Shown in pieces: positions 32,918 through 41,618 of a stretch of DNA of 53,613 nucleotides. The stretch comes from Acidobacteriaceae bacterium. Its GTDB lineage: Bacteria; Acidobacteriota; Terriglobia; Terriglobales; Acidobacteriaceae. A program made the position numbers and the translations under genes. The notes beneath the pieces are model-generated. The model was not told the origin of the DNA, made no database searches, and saw nothing but the letters and a program-made list of their open reading frames with translations. Each line of letters starts with the position of its first letter. Within the stretch, counting starts at the first letter, position 1. The stretch covers positions 17,450 through 71,062 of the forward strand of contig PMHV01000010.1 of the NCBI GenBank assembly GCA_003156805.1, given 5' to 3'.

Positions 32918-33499
32918 ATGCGAAGATTTCTGCCCGTCGTTACCGCAATCGTGGGACTCGTAGTCGTCGTCCTTCTGGGAGTTGCAATAGGAGTGGCCCA
33001 AGCAACAGCGCAAAGCGCCCAGGCACCGGCACCGAAAGACGCTCCACCCGACGTTCCAGATAGCATTCAGGCGCCCGCGGGGCAAGAGGTTGTTCTGTAC
33101 ACGCACGCCTCTGGATCGCAGATCTATACCTGCCAAGCTGGCGCGGACGGCAAGTTCAGCTGGACACTGAAAGCGCCCGAGGCGGAGCTTCGCGATCGAA
33201 AAGATAAGATCATCGGCCAGCACTCCGCCGGCCCAAGCTGGAAATTGAAGGATGGCAGCGAGGTCACGGGGAAGGCCGTTGCACACGTGGACTCGCTGGA
33301 TGCGGAGTCGATTCCGTGGCTGTTGGTGAATGTGGTGAGCCATGCGGGAAACGGTCTGCTCAGCAGCGTAACGACCATTCAGCGAGTGCACACGCACGGC
33401 GGCAAGCCCCCGGCAGAGGGATGCGATGCGCAGCACGTGAACGCGGAAACCAAGAGCAGTTACAGCGCGGATTATTACTTCTACGCGCCGGCGAAGTGA
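32918..33499 (+). CDS. Secreted DUF3455 protein
   Basis: 193 residues from ATG 32918 (MRRFLPVVTAIVGLVVVVLL); the frame is open to a TTG inside the preceding terminator, which is not used. Signal/anchor, then DUF3455: GQEVVLYTHASGSQIYTCQ, FSWTLKAPEAELRD, HSAGPSWKLKDGSEV, IPWLLVNVVSH and ATGRA-like GLLSSVTTIQRVHTHGGKPP with a late Cys. The family is found in bacteria and fungi; function unknown, probably cell-surface. Confidence 0.85.
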   Translation: MRRFLPVVTAIVGLVVVVLLGVAIGVAQATAQSAQAPAPKDAPPDVPDSIQAPAGQEVVLYTHASGSQIYTCQAGADGKFSWTLKAPEAELRDRKDKIIGQHSAGPSWKLKDGSEVTGKAVAHVDSLDAESIPWLLVNVVSHAGNGLLSSVTTIQRVHTHGGKPPAEGCDAQHVNAETKSSYSADYYFYAPAK

Positions 33500-33632
33500 G
33501 ATCGGACCAGCAAGCGGTTGAAGCGTGCTTAGAGGGGCAAGCATCCAATGAATGCGCGAGTGAGCGTCTGTTAGTCAGTTATAGGCACACAGAACACAAG
33601 CGCTAACTCAAACACCTCAACTCAGGATTAAC

Positions 33633-34811
33633 ATGCGAGAAGTAATCATCGCCTCGTCCGTACGCACGCCTGTGGGACGCGCCTTCAAAGGCACGCTCCG
33701 CGCTACTCGTCCCGATGAACTGGCGGCCGTCGCCATCAAAGGGGCTCTGGAGCGCGTGCCGCAACTGGACCCGAAAGAGATCGAGGACGTAATCCTAGGT
33801 TGCGCCATGCCGGAAGCCGAGCAAGGCATGAACGTGGCTCGCATTGCTTCGCTGCGCGCCGGGCTGCCGATTGAGGTTTCGGCGCTGACCATCAACCGCT
33901 TCTGCTCGTCGGGACTGCAGGCGATTGCCATGGCGGCCGAGCGCATCATGAGCGGCGGCGCCGAGGCAATCGTTGCCGGCGGGACGGAATCGATGTCGAT
34001 GATCCCGATGGGCGGCAACAAGATTTCACCCAACCCGTGGCTTGTGGACCACTATCCCGACGCATACCTCAATATGGGGCTCACCGCTGAGCGCGTGGGC
34101 CAGCGCTTCGGCATCACGCGCGAGGCCGCAGATGAATTCTCGCTGTGCAGCCACCGGAAGGCGCTGGCCGCGATCAAAGCTGGAAGATTCGAGGAAGAAG
34201 TTGTGCCGGTGCCGGTGAGTTTTACGACTCCGAATGGATCGAAGCCGAAGCGGCAGGAGATTACTTTCCAAGTGGACGAAGGCCCGCGCGTGGATACGTC
34301 GCTCGAAGCGCTGGCCGCGCTCAAACCCGCGTTTCATGCGAAGGGCACGGTGACGGCGGGCAATTCTTCGCAGACTTCGGATGGCGCGGCGGCAGCCGTC
34401 GTCATGTCGGCAGAGCGCGCGAAAGCTCTCGGCATTCAGCCGCTGGCGCGCTACGTTTCGTTCGCGACCGCAGGATACAAGCCCGAAGAAATGGGACTCG
34501 GCCCCGTGTTCGCAATTCCCAAGGCGCTGAAGATGGCCGGGCTGAAGCTTTCCGATATCGACGTGATCGAGTTGAACGAAGCTTTCGCTGCACAGTCGCT
34601 GGCCGTGATCAAAGAAGCGGGATTGGATCCTGAGAGGGTCAACCCCAACGGAGGCGCCATCGCGTTGGGACATCCTTTGGGCTGCACCGGAGCGAAATTG
34701 ACGGCGAGCATTATCCGCGAATTGAAACGCCGCAAGGCTCGCTATGGCATGGTGACGATGTGCGTGGGTGGGGGCATGGGCGCGGCGGGGATTTTCGAAA
34801 ACCTGGACTGA
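33633..34811 (+). CDS. fadA: Acetyl-CoA acyltransferase (thiolase)
   Basis: 392 residues. Catalytic Cys91 in [16 protein letters not shown], His in [20 protein letters not shown] and the second Cys in [17 protein letters not shown]. Also [16 protein letters not shown] and [18 protein letters not shown]. Cleaves 3-ketoacyl-CoA with CoA, the last step of beta-oxidation. The B. subtilis order fadN-fadA-fadE is kept in sense, but about 2.7 kb of unrelated genes separate it from fadN here. Confidence 0.94.
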   Translation: MREVIIASSVRTPVGRAFKGTLRATRPDELAAVAIKGALERVPQLDPKEIEDVILGCAMPEAEQGMNVARIASLRAGLPIEVSALTINRFCSSGLQAIAMAAERIMSGGAEAIVAGGTESMSMIPMGGNKISPNPWLVDHYPDAYLNMGLTAERVGQRFGITREAADEFSLCSHRKALAAIKAGRFEEEVVPVPVSFTTPNGSKPKRQEITFQVDEGPRVDTSLEALAALKPAFHAKGTVTAGNSSQTSDGAAAAVVMSAERAKALGIQPLARYVSFATAGYKPEEMGLGPVFAIPKALKMAGLKLSDIDVIELNEAFAAQSLAVIKEAGLDPERVNPNGGAIALGHPLGCTGAKLTASIIRELKRRKARYGMVTMCVGGGMGAAGIFENLD

Positions 34812-35063
34812 ATACGAAGGACCTGAAGGCTCACAATAGAGGACGGTTCGTTCCGTTGTCCCTTTTTAGATCAGTGCCTTTTTGACAGTGTCTGAAATCT
34901 GTCCGACGCCAACAGATTTTGTCGGTGCCGTCTGAAAGAAATTCACAGCCCGCTGTGACATCCAACCTTGCGCCCTGCTCCCACTCTGCTCCATCATTGC
35001 CAAGGCAGAGGCAGTACAGCCGAGCCGTCGCCAACGGCGAGTCTCTCGATCAGGAGTCGGGCC

Positions 35064-35177
35064 CTAACTCCTTTGTTTGAAATATTTTGCCTCTAAGTTC
35101 TTTGAAAACTATATTTTGCGCCGAATTCCCCACCTAACTCCATGATTCTAATAGGGTGGGGGGGTAGGGGTACCCCC
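35064..35177 (+). repeat. Dispersed repeat, about 30-nt units with G-run end (copy B)
   Basis: Three degenerate units start at 35064 (CTAACTCCTTTG), 35093 (CTAAGTTCTTTG) and 35134 (CTAACTCCATGATTC); the first two end in ATTTTGC. The element then runs into GGGTGGGGGGG, TA, GGGG, TACCCCC. Copy A at 4660-4780 has the same plan on the other strand and shares TAAGTTCTTTGA and ATGATTC exactly. Confidence 0.6.
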
Positions 35178-35282
35178 GTTGATGAACTGGTAAACCCACG
35201 CGCACGGCCGGACAGAATGAAAATCCGTCTTGCCCGTTGGCCGGAACCGGCAAAACATCAATACCCCGAAAACGTCCAACCC

Positions 35283-35299
35283 CTGCGTCCTCTGTGGTT
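35283..35299 (-). repeat. AACCACAGAGGACGCAG element (copy 1)
   Basis: Read on the minus strand it is AACCACAGAGGACGCAG, matching 38064-38080 (AACCAAAGAGGACGCAG) at 16 of 17 positions. Similar ACCACAGAGGACACAGAG elements are common between genes of several soil-bacterial phyla, as I recall them. Here it is inverted relative to copy 2. Confidence 0.6.
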
Positions 35300-35359
35300 G
35301 ATGAATTTAAGACACCATCTCCTTTTTTCGGCAATCCACAAATTCGCGGCGGACGGGGC

Positions 35360-35365
35360 TATAAT
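35360..35365 (+). promoter_or_regulatory. Promoter -10 TATAAT
   Basis: Consensus TATAAT 20 nt before ATG 35386, with a good GGAGGG ribosome-binding site between (35376-35381). This gene thus has a short conventional leader, unlike the leaderless-looking genes. No clear -35. Confidence 0.55.
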
Positions 35366-35385
35366 CCGTTGCACGGAGGGAGCCC

Positions 35386-35835
35386 ATGTTGATCTCCAGG
35401 TTTTTACCCTTGTCGCTACTGATCGCAGTGGGTGTTGTATCAGTGCCAGCGCAGTCTACGCAGGTAAAGAATCCCTTCGCGCTTCAGTCTGCGGACTCCG
35501 GACAGCCGAATTTTTCGGGGAGTGCCGGTCTTCTCTCTCCGAATCTGCAAACTGATCTGAATGCGACAAACCCGCTGGATCGCATTCATGTCGGGGAGTT
35601 CCGTCCGCGGTTCAACCCAGCCGATCGGCCGCGCATACTTCCGGCCGTCCCGCTTGGCGTCCCGGAGGGACAGGCACAGGACGATACTCTGTGCTATTCA
35701 ATTCGGAGCTACAAAGTTGCCCGCGACGATCCGCAGTCGGACTCCACGCACGCGGAGGGGTATTCGACCTGCCAGCCTGCGAGGCGTTTTCGCGTGCGCA
35801 CGACCGAGGAACGAGTGCTTCCGGCTACGCCGTGA
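35386..35835 (+). CDS. Secreted hypothetical protein
   Basis: 149 residues. Signal peptide MLISRFLPLSLLIAVGVV with cleavage near VPAQS. The mature part has no known domain but ends with LCYSIRSYKVARDDPQSDS, THAEGYSTCQPARRFRVRT; two cysteines may form a disulfide. I have the impression that this SYKV-R-----TCQPA tail recurs in exported acidobacterial proteins, but cannot verify it. GGAGGG ribosome-binding site. Confidence 0.7.
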   Translation: MLISRFLPLSLLIAVGVVSVPAQSTQVKNPFALQSADSGQPNFSGSAGLLSPNLQTDLNATNPLDRIHVGEFRPRFNPADRPRILPAVPLGVPEGQAQDDTLCYSIRSYKVARDDPQSDSTHAEGYSTCQPARRFRVRTTEERVLPATP

Positions 35836-35959
35836 GATCGACACTTCTTTACGCGATCTTTATGCACTTTACTCTGCTCTCAGCTATCCTTGATGAGGTC
35901 GGCTGAGTCTAATTAACGTAGTTACGAAGAAAGTCGCCTGTGGTGGTAGGAGGTGCTTT

Positions 35960-36742
35960 ATGCGGCTCCTCGGCCTGATTGTTGCAGCCACCGTGTTCGT
36001 CCCTCTTGCTCTTCTCGGCCAACATTCGGCCGGCGGCGGCGGATCGAGTTCTTCAGGTAGCGCGTCGAGTTCGGGCGGTTCGCACAGCTATTCCGGTGGT
36101 TCAAGCGGCTATTCCGGCGGGTCCAGGTCGTCAACGAGCTCTACGAGCAGTCACACTTCCAGCAACTCCCCTGCGCGGAATTCGAATAGTGCGTCCACCC
36201 GGTCTAACCCGCAACCGGAGCATAGAGGCTTGCGCGGGTTCCTCCACCATCCTTTCCGCAAACCTGCAGCAAAGCCCGCCGAAGCCGACCTGCGACTCCC
36301 CATATGCACGAAAGAGCCCTGCCCGGTTCTGTGCCCTCCCGGCGAATCCGGCGGCGGCAAGGGCATGTGCGCGGCGAACCGCGTGACCGTAGCCCGGAAT
36401 TGCCCGGCAGGGCGATCCTGGAACGGCGCCGGTTGCGACATACAACCACTGTTGCGCGTGAATGATTGCAGCAGCCTCGCGATGGCTCTCCAGCACCAGG
36501 CCCAGCAGGCGCAGCTCGCCGACAGCTTGCGCCAGAGCAGTTGCTCCGGCGATGCTGCGGCCCAGGAATGCTCTGAGTTAACGGCCAAGTTCGGAAGTGA
36601 GGCAGCCCTCTCCAGATCGCTGCAACAACAATATGAGCAATGCCGAAGGCAGTCGTTTTCTTCCGGATACAGAGGCAATTCTCTTTATTCCTACAGCGGC
36701 GGCCGCTCATTCGGGAGCTTCTCAGGTGAGGACCGGCCTTGA
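35960..36742 (+). CDS. Secreted Ser/Gly-rich, Cys-rich hypothetical protein
   Basis: 260 residues, preceded by AGGAGG. Signal peptide (MRLLGLIVAATVFVPLALLG), then about 80 residues almost entirely Ser, Gly, Tyr and Asn (YSGGSSGYSGGSRSS), a basic stretch (HRGLRGFLHHPFRK), a Cys/Pro core (LPICTKEPCPVLCPPGESGG, then CAANRV, NCPAGRSWNGAGC) and a Gln-rich helical tail ending YSYSGGRSFGSFSGEDRP. Low-complexity plus Cys core suggests a surface or cell-wall protein. No family recognised. Confidence 0.7.
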   Translation: MRLLGLIVAATVFVPLALLGQHSAGGGGSSSSGSASSSGGSHSYSGGSSGYSGGSRSSTSSTSSHTSSNSPARNSNSASTRSNPQPEHRGLRGFLHHPFRKPAAKPAEADLRLPICTKEPCPVLCPPGESGGGKGMCAANRVTVARNCPAGRSWNGAGCDIQPLLRVNDCSSLAMALQHQAQQAQLADSLRQSSCSGDAAAQECSELTAKFGSEAALSRSLQQQYEQCRRQSFSSGYRGNSLYSYSGGRSFGSFSGEDRP

Positions 36743-36910
36743 AATGATTTGCTGCCGTCAGGCATCAACTGAATCGTCATGCCATCACCCTTCTTTAGGC
36801 TTTTCTCAGGTTCAGAACTCCCGTTTGACCGCCTGAAAAAGCGCGTGGTACGGTAAACAGTCACACCATCCCAAGCAGACCAGCCCTGCACGCTGATTGA
36901 GGTTTCGATT

Positions 36911-38065
36911 TTGTCTTCCATAGAGGCGACCGCGCCCGCCATCCGCAAGACTGCGCTGAACGCCGTCCATCGCCAGATGGGCGCGAAGATGGTGGAGTTC
37001 AATGGCTGGGACATGCCGGTGGAGTATCCCGCAGCGATCGGCTGCGGAATCATCGCTGAGCACATGGCGGTGCGCACGGGCGTGGGCATTTTCGACGTCA
37101 GCCACATGGGCGACATTCGGCTGGCGGGGCCGCGGGCGCTGGCCGCGGTGCAGCATATTTCCATGAACGACGCGTCGCGGCTGGCCGTGGGGCAGGCGCA
37201 ATATTCTGCGCTGCTCTATCCGCAGGGGACGTTCGTCGACGATGTGATCGTTCATCGGTTGGGCGAAGTCGAGTACCTGCTGGTGATCAATGCGGGCACC
37301 CGCGAAAAGGATTTCAACTGGGTCCGCGACAACACGAGGCAGTTTGAGTGTGCGGTCGAGAACGTGTCGGACGACTTCACGCAGATTGCGATTCAGGGGC
37401 CAAGGGCGGTTGATCTGCTGCAGAAACTGACTGACGCGGATTTGAGCGTGGTGAAGTTTTATTGGGTGACGCGCGGGACGGTGTGCGGGCTGAAGAACAT
37501 TCTGATTGCGCGCACGGGATACACAGCAGAAGACGGATTTGAAATTTATGTTCCGGCGGATGAACAAACCAGCACACGCGTGTGGAATGAGATTCTGAGC
37601 GCGGGGATAGAGTTTGACGCCGTCCCGTGCGGTTTGGGTGCTCGCAATACTCTGCGGCTGGAAGGCAAACTCCCGCTCTACGGGCACGAGATTTCCGATA
37701 CGATCAATGTTTGGGAAGCCGGTCTCGACCGCTTCTGCAAGATGGAGAAGACGGAGTTCGTCGGTCGCACGGCTCTAGAGAAGGCGAAGACCGAAGGCGT
37801 GAAGCGGACGCTGGTGGGGCTGGAGATGATTGAGCGCGGGATTGCGCGCGACGGATACAAAGTTCTCGACGGCGCCGGACGCGAAATTGGATACGTGACC
37901 AGCGGGTCGCCCGCGCCATTCTTGAAGAAGAATATCGCATTGGCTTATGTGCCGCCGGAGTTCGCTGCGGTGGGGATACCTGTGAAGGTGGAGATTCGCG
38001 GCCAGGGGGTGGGAGCGCAAATGGTGCCGACGCCGTTTTATAAGAGGCCGAAGAGAACTGCTTAA
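36911..38065 (+). CDS. gcvT: Glycine cleavage T protein (aminomethyltransferase)
   Basis: 384 residues from TTG 36911 (no ATG fits the family N-terminus; the next is inside HRQMGAKMVEFNGWDMPVEY). Transfers the methylene group from the H protein to tetrahydrofolate, releasing ammonia. Marks: IFDVSHMGDIRLAGP, YSALLYPQGTFVDDVIVHRL, RTGYTAEDGFEIYVP, GLGARNTLRLEGKLPLYGHE and YVTSGSPAPFLKKNIALAYV. First gene of gcvT-gcvH-gcvPA-gcvPB. No glycine riboswitch is recognisable in the 168-bp leader region. Confidence 0.95.
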   Translation: MSSIEATAPAIRKTALNAVHRQMGAKMVEFNGWDMPVEYPAAIGCGIIAEHMAVRTGVGIFDVSHMGDIRLAGPRALAAVQHISMNDASRLAVGQAQYSALLYPQGTFVDDVIVHRLGEVEYLLVINAGTREKDFNWVRDNTRQFECAVENVSDDFTQIAIQGPRAVDLLQKLTDADLSVVKFYWVTRGTVCGLKNILIARTGYTAEDGFEIYVPADEQTSTRVWNEILSAGIEFDAVPCGLGARNTLRLEGKLPLYGHEISDTINVWEAGLDRFCKMEKTEFVGRTALEKAKTEGVKRTLVGLEMIERGIARDGYKVLDGAGREIGYVTSGSPAPFLKKNIALAYVPPEFAAVGIPVKVEIRGQGVGAQMVPTPFYKRPKRTA

Positions 38066-38082
38066 CCAAAGAGGACGCAGAG
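38064..38082 (+). repeat. AACCAAAGAGGACGCAGAG element (copy 2)
   Basis: The element begins on the last bases of the gcvT stop codon and fills most of the gcvT-gcvH gap (the unit GCAGAG recurs at 38086-38093). It matches the inverted copy at 35283-35299 at 16 of 17 positions. Confidence 0.6.
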
Positions 38083-38118
38083 CAGCGCAGAGGAATTTTG
38101 CCAGGAGCTAGAGCAATC

Positions 38119-38508
38119 ATGGCGTATCCAACGGATCGCAAATATACGAAAGAGCATGAATGGATTCAGGCGAGCGGAACGACTGCCATCGTCGGCATCA
38201 CCGACTACGCGCAGCAATCCCTGGGTGACATTGTGTTCGTGGAGTTGCCCAAGGTGGGCGTGGAGCTTGCGGCGGGCAAAACCTTTGGCACGGTTGAGTC
38301 GGTGAAAGCGGTGTCCGATCTGTACGCTCCGGCTTCGGGAACGGTGACCGAGGTGAACGGGGACCTGGCCACATCCCCGGAGAAAGTGAATCAGGATGCG
38401 CACGGATCGTGGATGCTCAAGCTGACACTGAAGAACGCCGGGGAACTGGATGGGCTGCTGTCCGCGGCGGATTACGAGAAGTTCGTGGCGGAAGAGGCTG
38501 GGCATTGA
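38119..38508 (+). CDS. gcvH: Glycine cleavage H protein
   Basis: 129 residues from ATG 38119 (MAYPTDRKYTKEHEWI); an in-frame ATG 21 nt upstream is less likely because the family starts here. Lipoyl-lysine Lys63 in FGTVESVKAVSDLYAPASG. GITDYAQQSLGDIVFVELP is the family core. Carries the aminomethyl group from P to T protein. A strong heptamer stem-loop separates it from gcvPA. Confidence 0.95.
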   Translation: MAYPTDRKYTKEHEWIQASGTTAIVGITDYAQQSLGDIVFVELPKVGVELAAGKTFGTVESVKAVSDLYAPASGTVTEVNGDLATSPEKVNQDAHGSWMLKLTLKNAGELDGLLSAADYEKFVAEEAGH

Positions 38509-38519
38509 TAGCAGATCTT

Positions 38520-38569
38520 GGACCTCGGACCTCAGCAAAGTACGGCCAATGGTCGGAGGTCCGAGGTCC
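38520..38569. repeat. Heptamer inverted repeat (14-bp perfect stem)
   Basis: GGACCTCGGACCTC (38520-38533) and GAGGTCCGAGGTCC (38556-38569) form a perfect 14-bp stem around a 22-nt loop, 12 nt past the gcvH stop and inside the gcv operon. Same heptamer family as 13037 and 53252. It could limit read-through into gcvPA or protect the upstream mRNA. Confidence 0.85.
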
Positions 38570-38654
38570 GGCGACTGTTGCAGGGTCTGTTCAACCGGAA
38601 CCTCGGCGGGGTGGCTCAATCCAAATGACCCCGAGTTACATCTAAACAGTTTCT

Positions 38655-40049
38655 ATGCGCTATTTACCCAAGTCTCCTGCCGACCGTGAAGCCATGCTGA
38701 AGGCGATTGGCCTGCGCTCGGTGGATGAATTGTTTGCGCCGATTCCGGGCGAATACCGGCTGAGCCGCGACCTGAATGTGCCGCGCCAGATGGCGGAATC
38801 GGAAATCGTGGACTATTTTCGCCAGCGCTCGCGGGAAAACGGCGAGGGCTATACCAGTTTTCTCGGCGCCGGCGCTTATTCTCATTACCGGCCTGTGATT
38901 ATTGATGCTCTGATCTCACGCGGCGAGTTCCTCACGGCGTACACGCCGTACCAGGCGGAGATTTCGCAGGGAACGCTGCAATCGATTTTTGAATTTCAGA
39001 CGATGATCTGCGAGTTGACCGGCATGGAAGTGGCCAACGCCTCCATGTACGACGGCTCAACCGCCGCGGCTGAGGCCGTGATGATGGCGGTGCGGCTTAC
39101 CGGCCGGCGGCGAGTGGTGGTGGCGCGCAGTCTGCATCCGGAATATCGCGAGGTGCTTGCGACGTACGCGACGCACCAGGGAATGCCTCTGGGGGTCGTG
39201 GGTTTTGGCGACGATGGGCAGATAAATCTGCAAGAACTTGAGAAGTCGATCTCCGCGGAAACGGCGTGCGTGCTGATTCAATCGCCGAATTTCTTTGGAA
39301 CCATTGAAGATGTGGCGGCGATTGCCGAGATTACTCACCGGAGCGGTGCAATGCTGGTGGTTTCGATCGCCGAGGCGGTTTCGTTGGGAATCGTTGAACC
39401 GCCGCACGAAGCGGACATCATCGCAATGGAGGCGCAGTCGTTCGGCGTACCGCTGGGATTTGGCGGACCTTATTGCGGAGTGATTGCCACTCGGGAGAAA
39501 TTCGTGCGGCAGATGCCCGGTCGCCTGGTCGGCCAGACCACCGATAAGCACGGCAAGCGCGGGTTTGTGCTCACGCTGGCCACGCGCGAGCAGCACATCC
39601 GGCGCGAAAAGGCGACGTCGAATATTTGCACGAATCAGGCGCTGATCGCACTGATGGTTAACATCTTCATGACGGTGTATGGCAGGGTTGGCTTGAAAGA
39701 GCTGGCGAAACAAAATCTGGCGAAGACGGCGTATGCGGCAGGACAGTTCGCAAAGCACGGTAGAGTGTTGTTTGCCGGCGCGCCGCGGTTCAACGAGTTT
39801 GTGGTCGAGACCGCCGAAGATCCGCATGACATTAACAATCGGCTGCTGAGACACAAGATCGTGGGCGGGTTGCCGCTAAAGAAGTTCTATCCCGAACTGG
39901 GGAATGCGGCGTTGTGGGGCTGCACCGAACTGACCACACGGAGCGCAATCGACACCGCCTTACGAGTCGTGGCTGAGAGCGAAGGCTCCGTGCAATCTGC
40001 AAAAGAAGAAGCGGCGAAGGAAGAAAGCGTGGAGGAGCTTGCGCGATGA
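38655..40049 (+). CDS. gcvPA: Glycine dehydrogenase (decarboxylating) subunit 1
   Basis: 464 residues. N-terminal half of P protein: [72 protein letters not shown] and [14 protein letters not shown]. It forms the alpha-beta heterotetramer with GcvPB. The C-terminus has an Ala/Glu/Lys-rich tail. It overlaps gcvPB by 4 bp (ATGA). The split form is usual in many non-proteobacterial phyla. Confidence 0.95.
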   Translation: MRYLPKSPADREAMLKAIGLRSVDELFAPIPGEYRLSRDLNVPRQMAESEIVDYFRQRSRENGEGYTSFLGAGAYSHYRPVIIDALISRGEFLTAYTPYQAEISQGTLQSIFEFQTMICELTGMEVANASMYDGSTAAAEAVMMAVRLTGRRRVVVARSLHPEYREVLATYATHQGMPLGVVGFGDDGQINLQELEKSISAETACVLIQSPNFFGTIEDVAAIAEITHRSGAMLVVSIAEAVSLGIVEPPHEADIIAMEAQSFGVPLGFGGPYCGVIATREKFVRQMPGRLVGQTTDKHGKRGFVLTLATREQHIRREKATSNICTNQALIALMVNIFMTVYGRVGLKELAKQNLAKTAYAAGQFAKHGRVLFAGAPRFNEFVVETAEDPHDINNRLLRHKIVGGLPLKKFYPELGNAALWGCTELTTRSAIDTALRVVAESEGSVQSAKEEAAKEESVEELAR

Positions 40050-41530
40050 AGCACATGACACGCAAAGCTACGCGCCACGTCAATCAGAATGAAGGGTTGA
40101 TCTTCGAGAAGTCTTCCGCAGGGAAAGCGGCCTGGAAGTTGCCGCCACTCGACGTGCCGGAAGTGGATTCCGCGAAGCTGCTGGGCCGGTCCGAAAGAAA
40201 AGATTTGGGCCACATGCCCGAAGTCAGCGAAATCGAAATCATTCGACACTTCACGCGGCTTTCGACGTGGAATTACGCGATCGATCTGGGGATGTATCCG
40301 CTGGGTTCGTGCACGATGAAATACAACCCACGCGTCAACGAATTTGTGGCGCGAATAGAGGGCTTGGCCAACGCGCATCCTTATCAGCCGGAAAAAGTTT
40401 CCCAGGGCGCGCTCCGCATCTTGAAGACGCTGAGTGAGTGCCTGATCGAGATCACCGGAATGGATGCCATCACGCTGCAGCCCGCGGCGGGCGCGCACGG
40501 CGAGATGACCGGATTGCTGATGGTGCGGGCGTACCACCAATCGCAAGGCAACGCGCGCAAGAAAATTCTGATTCCGGACTCGGCGCATGGAACCAATCCG
40601 GCGACGGCGGCAATGGTGAATTATGCCGTCGAAAACTTGAAGTCAGACTCGAACGGCATGGTCGACATCGCGGCGCTGGAGGCGCAGATGAACGAGGATG
40701 TCGCCGCTTTGATGCTCACCAATCCCAATACGCTGGGAGTTTTCGAGCAGCAGATCCACAAGATCGCGGATATTCTGCACGCCAAAGGCGGCCTGCTCTA
40801 CATGGATGGCGCCAACATGAATGCGCTGGTGGGGAAGGCGCGGCCGGGAGATTTCGGCGTCGATGTAATGCACTTGAACCTGCATAAAACGTTTTCCACA
40901 CCGCATGGCGGCGGCGGACCCGGTTCGGGTCCGGTTGCGATCAAGAAGAAGCTCGAACCATTTTTGCCGACGCCCGTGCTGGTGACCAAATCCGACGGAA
41001 CGCTCGGTTTTGAATATCAACGGCCGCAGTCGGTGGGACGGGTACGCGCGTTCTATGGAAACTTTGGAATGTTCGTCCGCGCTCTGGCGTACATTCAGGC
41101 AAATGGGCCGGATGGTTTGCGGCAAACCACGGAAGATGCGGTGCTGAACGCGAACTACATTCGCAAAGGACTCGAAGGCATTTACGATTTGCCCTATTCC
41201 ACGCCGACGATGCACGAAGTTGTTTTCAGCGATAAGCTGCAGGCGAAAAAAGGCGCGCGAACCATGGATATTGCCAAGCGGCTCATCGATTACGGCTTTC
41301 ATCCCTACACTACGGCGTTTCCGCTGATTGTGCCGGGCGCGTTGATGATCGAGCCGACAGAGAGCGAATCGAAGGAAGAGATGGATCTGTTCATCGAGGC
41401 CATGAAGTCGATTGCGGAAGAAGTGGAAGAAGATCCGCAGACGGTGCTCGATGCGCCCCATTCTACGCGGGTTTCACGCCTGGACGAAACCGCAGCGGCG
41501 CGGAAGCCGGTTTTGCGCTGGAAACCCTGA
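40046..41530 (+). CDS. gcvPB: Glycine dehydrogenase (decarboxylating) subunit 2
   Basis: 494 residues. PLP-carrying C-terminal half of the P protein: [65 protein letters not shown] and Schiff-base Lys281 in [17 protein letters not shown]. Decarboxylates glycine and passes the aminomethyl group to GcvH. Last gene of the gcv operon; no L protein gene is present. Confidence 0.95.
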   Translation: MKHMTRKATRHVNQNEGLIFEKSSAGKAAWKLPPLDVPEVDSAKLLGRSERKDLGHMPEVSEIEIIRHFTRLSTWNYAIDLGMYPLGSCTMKYNPRVNEFVARIEGLANAHPYQPEKVSQGALRILKTLSECLIEITGMDAITLQPAAGAHGEMTGLLMVRAYHQSQGNARKKILIPDSAHGTNPATAAMVNYAVENLKSDSNGMVDIAALEAQMNEDVAALMLTNPNTLGVFEQQIHKIADILHAKGGLLYMDGANMNALVGKARPGDFGVDVMHLNLHKTFSTPHGGGGPGSGPVAIKKKLEPFLPTPVLVTKSDGTLGFEYQRPQSVGRVRAFYGNFGMFVRALAYIQANGPDGLRQTTEDAVLNANYIRKGLEGIYDLPYSTPTMHEVVFSDKLQAKKGARTMDIAKRLIDYGFHPYTTAFPLIVPGALMIEPTESESKEEMDLFIEAMKSIAEEVEEDPQTVLDAPHSTRVSRLDETAAARKPVLRWKP

Positions 41531-41618
41531 GATGGCTGCCAACTACTCTCACGTGACGACATAGGTGCTTGCGCATAACCCTTCTGCGTTTAGCACTGTC
41601 CGCTGTGGTTAAATCTTT

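Larger units (their letters stand above)
34812..35385. other. Intergenic region with dispersed repeats
   Basis: 574 bp without a credible gene; an open frame at 34831-35034 (minus) has no gene-like features. It holds repeat copy B (35064-35177), an inverted CTGCGTCCTCTGTGGTT element (35283-35299) and the -10 box of the next gene (35360). Confidence 0.55.

Noticed and set aside
34831..35034. 67-codon minus-strand frame in the 574-bp gap
   Set aside because: No ribosome-binding site, no recognisable motif and odd residue composition; treated as chance.
36743..36910. Glycine riboswitch before gcvT
   Set aside because: No glycine-aptamer core repeats are visible in the 168-bp leader region.
36691..37164. 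Minus-strand frame antisense to the gcvT start, with protein-like text such as SVQGWSAWDGVTVYR
   Set aside because: It overlaps well-supported gcvT codons and its upstream half is clearly the shadow of gcvT. The 36743-36908 part might be a gene remnant, but no family could be named.
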